From the NCBI GenBank assembly GCA_025462785.1, contig JAOAPG010000273.1, positions 1-6,723 on the forward strand: a stretch of 6,723 nucleotides of DNA, read 5' to 3'. The number at the start of each line of letters is the position of its first letter. The stretch's first letter is position 1. This DNA is from Acidobacteriaceae bacterium. Lineage in GTDB: Bacteria > Acidobacteriota > Terriglobia > Terriglobales > Acidobacteriaceae. The notes under the pieces are model-generated. The model worked only from the letters and a program-made list of their open reading frames with translations, was not told the origin of the DNA and did not search any database. Made by a program: the position numbers and the translations under genes. Shown here one piece after another: positions 4,765 to 6,723 of this stretch.

Positions 4765-5145
4765 ATGAGGCCACTATTCCACCCCTCAGTCGACGACGTC
4801 ACTGTCGAGGCCATCCTCCACGCACTCTCCGATCCGGTGCGGGTGGCTATCTTTTCCGACATCGCAGGGTCGAACTGTTCCCAGAATTGCTCCAACTTCC
4901 TGAATGTCAGTGACAAAGCTATTCCTAAATCAACTCTCTCTCAACACTTCAAAGCACTGAGAGAAGCCGGCCTGATTCGGAGCGAGCGTCAAGGTGTGGA
5001 GATGCAAAACGTATCTCGCTGTGCAGAGATACAAGAGCGCTTTCCCGGCCTGATCGCGGCCATCGTCAGGGCGCACAACATCCAGTTGCAATCAAAGCCG
5101 CGAGCAGCCAAAGCACCCAAGCGCAAACGAAAAGCAAGTAAATAA
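4765..5145 (+). CDS. ArsR-family winged-helix transcriptional regulator
   Basis: A 126-residue DNA-binding protein. It opens with MRPLFHPSVDDVTVEAILHALSDPVR in positions 1-26, the standard start of an ArsR subgroup often annotated simply as a helix-turn-helix regulator. The recognition-helix region is KSTLSQHFKALREAGLI (55-71), then the wing (RSERQGVEMQNVS, 72-84), then ERFPGLIAAIVRAH (91-104). The C-terminal tail (110-126) is unusually basic (KAPKRKRKASK) and may add nonspecific DNA contact. Cys38 and Cys42 lie in an enlarged loop before the recognition helix, with Cys86 after the wing, so redox, electrophile or metal sensing is conceivable but unproven; many members of this subgroup have no known metal site. 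It is divergent from the two SDR genes, which it probably represses. The start is set by the family N-terminus and the promoter position. Confidence 0.9.
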   Translation: MRPLFHPSVDDVTVEAILHALSDPVRVAIFSDIAGSNCSQNCSNFLNVSDKAIPKSTLSQHFKALREAGLIRSERQGVEMQNVSRCAEIQERFPGLIAAIVRAHNIQLQSKPRAAKAPKRKRKASK

Positions 5146-5158
5146 TTGGAACAAACGG

Positions 5159-5200
5159 GTGACGGGTGGCCCACCTTTGCTGCTTTTGCAAAGGTGGGGT
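5159..5200. repeat. Dispersed hairpin repeat, copy 3
   Basis: CCCACCTTTGC (5170-5180) and GCAAAGGTGGG (5188-5198) are exact reverse complements around a 7-base loop. The flanks carry the family marks CGGGTGG before and GGGGT after; CGGGTG is also repeated in tandem just upstream (5156-5161). It lies 25 bases after the ArsR stop and 168 bases beyond the uvrC stop. No U-tract follows on either strand, so a strong terminator is not supported. The other copies are at 1463-1508 and 1537-1571. Confidence 0.65.
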
Positions 5201-5366
5201 ACAGACTTACTACCTGTCACATTTATTCTTTCTCGGCTCGAAGATTGCAAGACCCTAGAGAAAGCGTGAACTTTATCGCAGGAAAATGCTTCGCGCAACA
5301 GCTCTTATGATTCGGGGAAAGTGCCGATCGCTCATTACATGATTTGCAGAATGGAAGGTGCTCTAG

Positions 5367-6723
5367 TTATTTCCGAAAATGATTCAATATCGCTTCCGCC
5401 TGCGGCTTCGTCACCACCGCCGACAGCGCCGCCACATCTGCCTGCATCACCGCTTGCAAGCTCCCGAAGTGTTGCAACAGTCTTTTTGTTGTAAGGCTCC
5501 CCACTCCCGGGATCTCCCGCAGTTCCGTTGCCCGGTCGCGCATCTGCCGTCTTTTCCGATGGAAGGTCACTGCGAATCGATGAGCCTCGTCGCGAATCAA
5601 TTGCACCAGATGCAACACTGGCGAATGATGATCTAGCACCACCGGTTCGTCTTCCTGTCCCGAGACATAAATGATCTCTTCCCGCTTTGCGATCGCTGCC
5701 AGCGGCTGGTTAATAATCTCCAACGACGCGAGCGCCTCCGCAGCGGCGTGCAACTGTCCCAGCCCGCCGTCGATAAGAATGAGACCTGGCATCTTCTTCT
5801 TTTCTTCCTGAATTCTCTTGTACCGTCGGGTGACGACCTCGCGCATCGACGCAAAGTCATCCACGCCATCGACCGTCTGGATGATGAATTTCCGGTAATC
5901 CGACTTCTTCATCTTTCCGTCTTCCCACACCACCATCGACGCGACCGTTTCCGCTCCTTGAATATGCGAAATGTCAAAACACTCGATTCGTTGCGGAGGC
6001 TCCGGCATAGCCAGCGCATCCTGCAGAGCTTCCTGAATGGCTTGCATATTCGGCTTCATTACCCGGAAGCGTTGTTCGTAGGATTGCTTCGCATTATTGG
6101 CAGACAGATCGAGCAACGACCGCTTGTCGCCCCGTTGCGGAACAAGGATATGTACGCGCGTGGCGCGTCCACCTTCGCTGACAAGTTGCTCCGAGAGCAC
6201 TTCCTCCAGCGTGTCGCGATCTTCAAAATCGACAGGCAAATAGATGTTGCGCGGAACATAAGGCTGTCCAATGTAAAGCTGCTTAAGAAGCGCCGAGAAG
6301 AACTCACCCGGATGAAATGCTGACGACGTTTGAGTGGAACCAGTGCTCTGACCGCTGTCCCCGGAATCGGAGATCTGGGCCATGTTCTCTCCATCGTTCT
6401 TTTCAGCCATATCCTCCAACGCAAACTCCGGCAGCTCTTCCCAGAAGAACTCTCTTCGGTCCAGCACCCGTCCACCGCGCATATGGAACAAATTCACCGC
6501 CAGCATTCCATTCTCGTAGTGATAACCGAAAACATCGGCGTCATCGCCTTCTGCCGCCGCGATACGCTGCTTCTCTTGAAACTGTTCGACGGTCGAAATC
6601 AAATCTCTATATTTTGCCGCTCGTTCATATTCCTCGGATGCCGCTGCTCTCTCCATCCGCTCACGAAGCGAACGCGAAAGGTCCGTCGGCCTGCCCTCCA
6701 GAAACAATTTCGTATCGCGAACC
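5367..6723 (-). CDS. uvrC: UvrABC nucleotide excision repair subunit C, 5' end beyond the window
   Basis: The C-terminal 451 or so residues of UvrC, which makes the 3' and 5' incisions at DNA damage recognised by UvrA/UvrB. The N-terminal GIY-YIG nuclease domain is outside the window. Counting from the first visible full codon: the UVR domain that binds UvrB is at about 12-45 (LSRSLRERMERAAASEEYER, then AAKYRDLI). The RNase H-like nuclease domain has its acids at CFDISH (Asp250), DGVDD (288/289) and LIDGGLGQL (Asp318), plus RDEAHRFA (His381). The helix-hairpin-helix region is at about 401-436 (REIPGVGSLTTKRLLQHFGS). All expected catalytic residues are present. An acidic, Ser/Gly-rich insertion at about 104-136 separates EELPEF from HPGEFFSALLKQLY, which usually lie close together. 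The stop is the TAA at 5367-5369. No clear terminator follows. The downstream 220 bases hold only repeat copy 3. Confidence 0.96.
   Translation of the reverse strand, partial: VRDTKLFLEGRPTDLSRSLRERMERAAASEEYERAAKYRDLISTVEQFQEKQRIAAAEGDDADVFGYHYENGMLAVNLFHMRGGRVLDRREFFWEELPEFALEDMAEKNDGENMAQISDSGDSGQSTGSTQTSSAFHPGEFFSALLKQLYIGQPYVPRNIYLPVDFEDRDTLEEVLSEQLVSEGGRATRVHILVPQRGDKRSLLDLSANNAKQSYEQRFRVMKPNMQAIQEALQDALAMPEPPQRIECFDISHIQGAETVASMVVWEDGKMKKSDYRKFIIQTVDGVDDFASMREVVTRRYKRIQEEKKKMPGLILIDGGLGQLHAAAEALASLEIINQPLAAIAKREEIIYVSGQEDEPVVLDHHSPVLHLVQLIRDEAHRFAVTFHRKRRQMRDRATELREIPGVGSLTTKRLLQHFGSLQAVMQADVAALSAVVTKPQAEAILNHFRK

Noticed and set aside
5170..5198. 11-bp hairpin after the ArsR gene as an intrinsic terminator
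   Set aside because: The stem is strong but no run of T follows on either strand; it fits better as a member of the dispersed repeat family.
5748..6323. 191-codon plus-strand ORF opposite uvrC
   Set aside because: It lies antisense to conserved UvrC nuclease motifs; its His/Arg/Leu-rich translation is typical of a shadow frame.
1..6723. CRISPR arrays, tRNA or rRNA genes, insertion sequences, phage or plasmid functions
   Set aside because: No regularly spaced direct repeats, cloverleaf, ribosomal RNA motif, transposase or integrase could be seen.

Overview
This looks like a chromosomal segment of a soil-type bacterium, most probably an acidobacterium (Acidobacteriota, Terriglobia-like). The pointers are the secreted protein with a 'SLGNIAR ... 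DNDNL' N-terminus, a common opening in secreted acidobacterial proteins; short hairpin repeats of the form GGGTGCCCCA...GTGGGG between genes; and the general mix of genes. This placement is inference from family knowledge. No rRNA, tRNA, CRISPR array, transposase, phage gene or plasmid feature was found.

Layout from left to right. (1) The left edge (about 1-250, minus) holds part of a polysaccharide-export (SLBB-domain) protein gene whose reading frame is broken by a one-base shift. (2) At 574-1458 (plus) is an intact class III-like polyphosphate kinase 2. It has a clear ribosome binding site and a perfect 9-bp dyad upstream, where an activator site would sit. (3) A gene-poor stretch of about 690 bases (1459-2152) is rich in inverted repeats and holds one possible 40-residue peptide ORF. 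(4) At 2153-3004 (plus) is a secreted protein of unknown function. (5) At 3054-3785 and 3868-4614 (both minus) are two short-chain dehydrogenases/reductases (SDRs) separated by a hairpin terminator. (6) At 4765-5145 (plus) is an ArsR-type repressor, divergent from the SDR pair. The shared 150-base region contains a promoter for each direction and a dyad over the SDR -10 element. (7) At 5367-6723 (minus) is the C-terminal two thirds or so of UvrC, running off the right edge.

The clearest functional unit is the ArsR-SDR divergon: a one-component regulator that probably represses the neighbouring oxidoreductase genes, and perhaps itself, until a signal is sensed. The other genes (ppk2, the secreted protein, uvrC) appear to be independent units. 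I see no convincing new multi-gene system. The points worth a second look are the repeat-rich intergenic region, the architecture of the divergent promoters, the unusual Rossmann motif of one SDR, the UvrC linker insertion and the broken export gene.
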